From JADFOB01 sp046753625 (lineage in GTDB: Bacteria > Planctomycetota > Phycisphaerae > UBA1845): a stretch of 15,370 nt of DNA. Below the pieces are notes generated by a model, which was given only the letters and a program-made list of their open reading frames with translations, was not told the origin of the DNA and made no database searches. Position numbers and translations under genes: made by a program. Location of the stretch: assembly GCA_046753625.1 (NCBI GenBank), contig JBHHUB010000092.1:1-15370 (forward strand). The letters run 5' to 3'. Of the stretch, positions 14,770-15,370 are shown one piece after another. Position 1 is the stretch's first letter, and each line of letters begins with the position of its first letter.

Positions 14770-15237
14770 CTACCTCGCGGAGACGGCGATGATCAGCACA
14801 TCGCCGCCGGGCAATTGCCAGCCGCCCAACAACTGATACTTGCCCGGGCGCAGCGCGACCGTCGTGGCCAACTTCTTGACGTAGGCCTTGTTTTTGTGTT
14901 GCAGCACGACAATTTTGAGTTTGATCCTGCCGCCTTCGGAGCCGGCCGGTGTGATCGTGGCGCGGTATCCCTTGACGAGATCAAACGCGGTCGCCTTGCC
15001 GCCCCCCAGCGGTTTCGCCGACTTATTGACCAGCCGGTAGCCGGTGAAATTGAAGCTCTTCTTCAGCGCTTTGGCCAACGGTCTTAGCTGTTTGGAAATC
15101 TCATGGCCGCCGTGCGTAGCGCGAATCGCCCAAACCGATACCGTCGGCGCTGCGGTCGCCCGGCCCGCACCGGCCCATCCCTGCGCTACCGGCAACGCCG
15201 CGAACAACAAGACTGCAAGGGACATGATCCGATTCAT
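14770..15237 (-). CDS. small secreted protein of unknown function
   Basis: Predicted exported protein of 155 residues, function not recognised. Residues 1-~29 form a signal peptide (MNRIMSLAVLLFAALPVAQG, Ala-rich cleavage region). The mature part is Lys-rich and looks mainly beta-stranded: a segment ISKQLRPLAKALKKSFNFTGYRLV, then alternating strands, then a C-terminal GKYQLLGGWQLPGGDVLIIAVSA. I have an impression of similar small secreted proteins in planctomycetes and myxobacteria, with a 'LKKxxFxxYRL ... GGxxxPGGxLIxAI' pattern, but could not check this. ATG at 15237 is preceded by a weak GGTTGGA; an in-frame ATG at 15225 would shorten the signal peptide. It lies upstream of the GTPase pair on the same strand. 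Confidence 0.75.
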   Translation of the reverse strand: MNRIMSLAVLLFAALPVAQGWAGAGRATAAPTVSVWAIRATHGGHEISKQLRPLAKALKKSFNFTGYRLVNKSAKPLGGGKATAFDLVKGYRATITPAGSEGGRIKLKIVVLQHKNKAYVKKLATTVALRPGKYQLLGGWQLPGGDVLIIAVSAR

Positions 15238-15370
15238 GAATCCAACCGCCCCAACCCCCTACCAACCGTCAACACCGCAACAAGCAACAGAGCCGCGGGC
15301 TTTAGCCCGCGCGGCTCCCGACCCCCGAAACATCCCGTCGGCATCACGACGTCTCGTCCATAACCCATAC
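15238..15370. other. intergenic end of window
   Basis: 133 bp upstream of the secreted-protein gene, with no gene visible. It holds the palindromic element at 15290-15317 and a run of CCAACC-type repeats around 15242-15268 with no clear meaning. The promoter of the minus-strand gene should lie here or beyond the window edge; I could not identify it. Confidence 0.4.
15290..15317. repeat. REP-like palindrome
   Basis: GAGCCGCGGGC (15290-15300) and GCCCGCGCGGCTC (15305-15317) flank the loop TTTA. They pair as a 7-bp outer and 4-bp inner stem with a two-base bulge. Short palindromes with a 'GCGGGCTTTAGCCCGC' core are, to my recollection, frequent between genes in planctomycete genomes and resemble REP elements mobilised by RAYT transposases. 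Only one copy is in the window. A terminator for a gene beyond 15370 is the alternative, but no T tract follows on either strand. Confidence 0.55.

Noticed and set aside
1..15370. tRNA, rRNA, CRISPR array, transposase or integrase
   Set aside because: Looked for on both strands; no cloverleaf with conserved arms, no rRNA segments, no regularly spaced repeats and no DDE, tyrosine or serine recombinase motifs were seen.

Overview
The window looks like a piece of a planctomycete chromosome, most likely from the Phycisphaerae or a related lineage. The grounds are its high G+C content, secreted proteins with the Cys-rich 'GACCLGDGTC' module plus a dockerin-like C-terminus, an IPTL-CTERM-type anchor, a very long site-2 protease, and a compact palindrome (15290-15317) resembling REP-type elements. 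Assignment below phylum is inference. No rRNA, tRNA, CRISPR array, transposase or integrase was found, so this reads as ordinary chromosome with lineage-specific genes.

Layout. 1-1110 is about 1.1 kb without a credible gene. 1111-3858 (+) encodes a 915-residue secreted matrixin-like metalloprotease with PPC, Cys-rich, cohesin-like and dockerin-like regions. A 17-bp tandem duplication overlaps its stop codon, and a perfect 15-bp stem-loop follows. 3859-4604 is a gene-poor gap with a 13-C tract and several palindromes; a plausible promoter lies at its end. 4605-5638 (+) is the ribosomal pair rplM-rpsI (L13, S9). On the minus strand come a small PilZ protein (5942-6316), a long RseP-family intramembrane protease (6602-9103) and dxr/ispC (9088-10239); the last two overlap by 16 bp. 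A divergent 253-bp region with candidate promoters both ways separates dxr from a kelch-type secreted protein with a C-terminal IPTL-CTERM-like signal (10493-11698, +). Its stop is only 9 bp from the stop of a convergent minus-strand cluster: a secreted protein of unknown function (14770-15237), a membrane-anchored GTPase (13119-14672) and a second related GTPase (11708-13126), the two GTPases overlapping by 8 bp.

How the genes fit together. L13/S9 and Dxr are core housekeeping functions (ribosome, MEP isoprenoid pathway). RseP is coupled to dxr and probably acts in envelope stress signalling. The metalloprotease and kelch protein are envelope or secreted proteins. The GTPase pair, each with a C-terminal hydrophobic region resembling DUF697, is the most interesting unit: overlapping genes, shared architecture but different membrane attachment suggest two partners acting at a membrane. 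That functional reading is inference.
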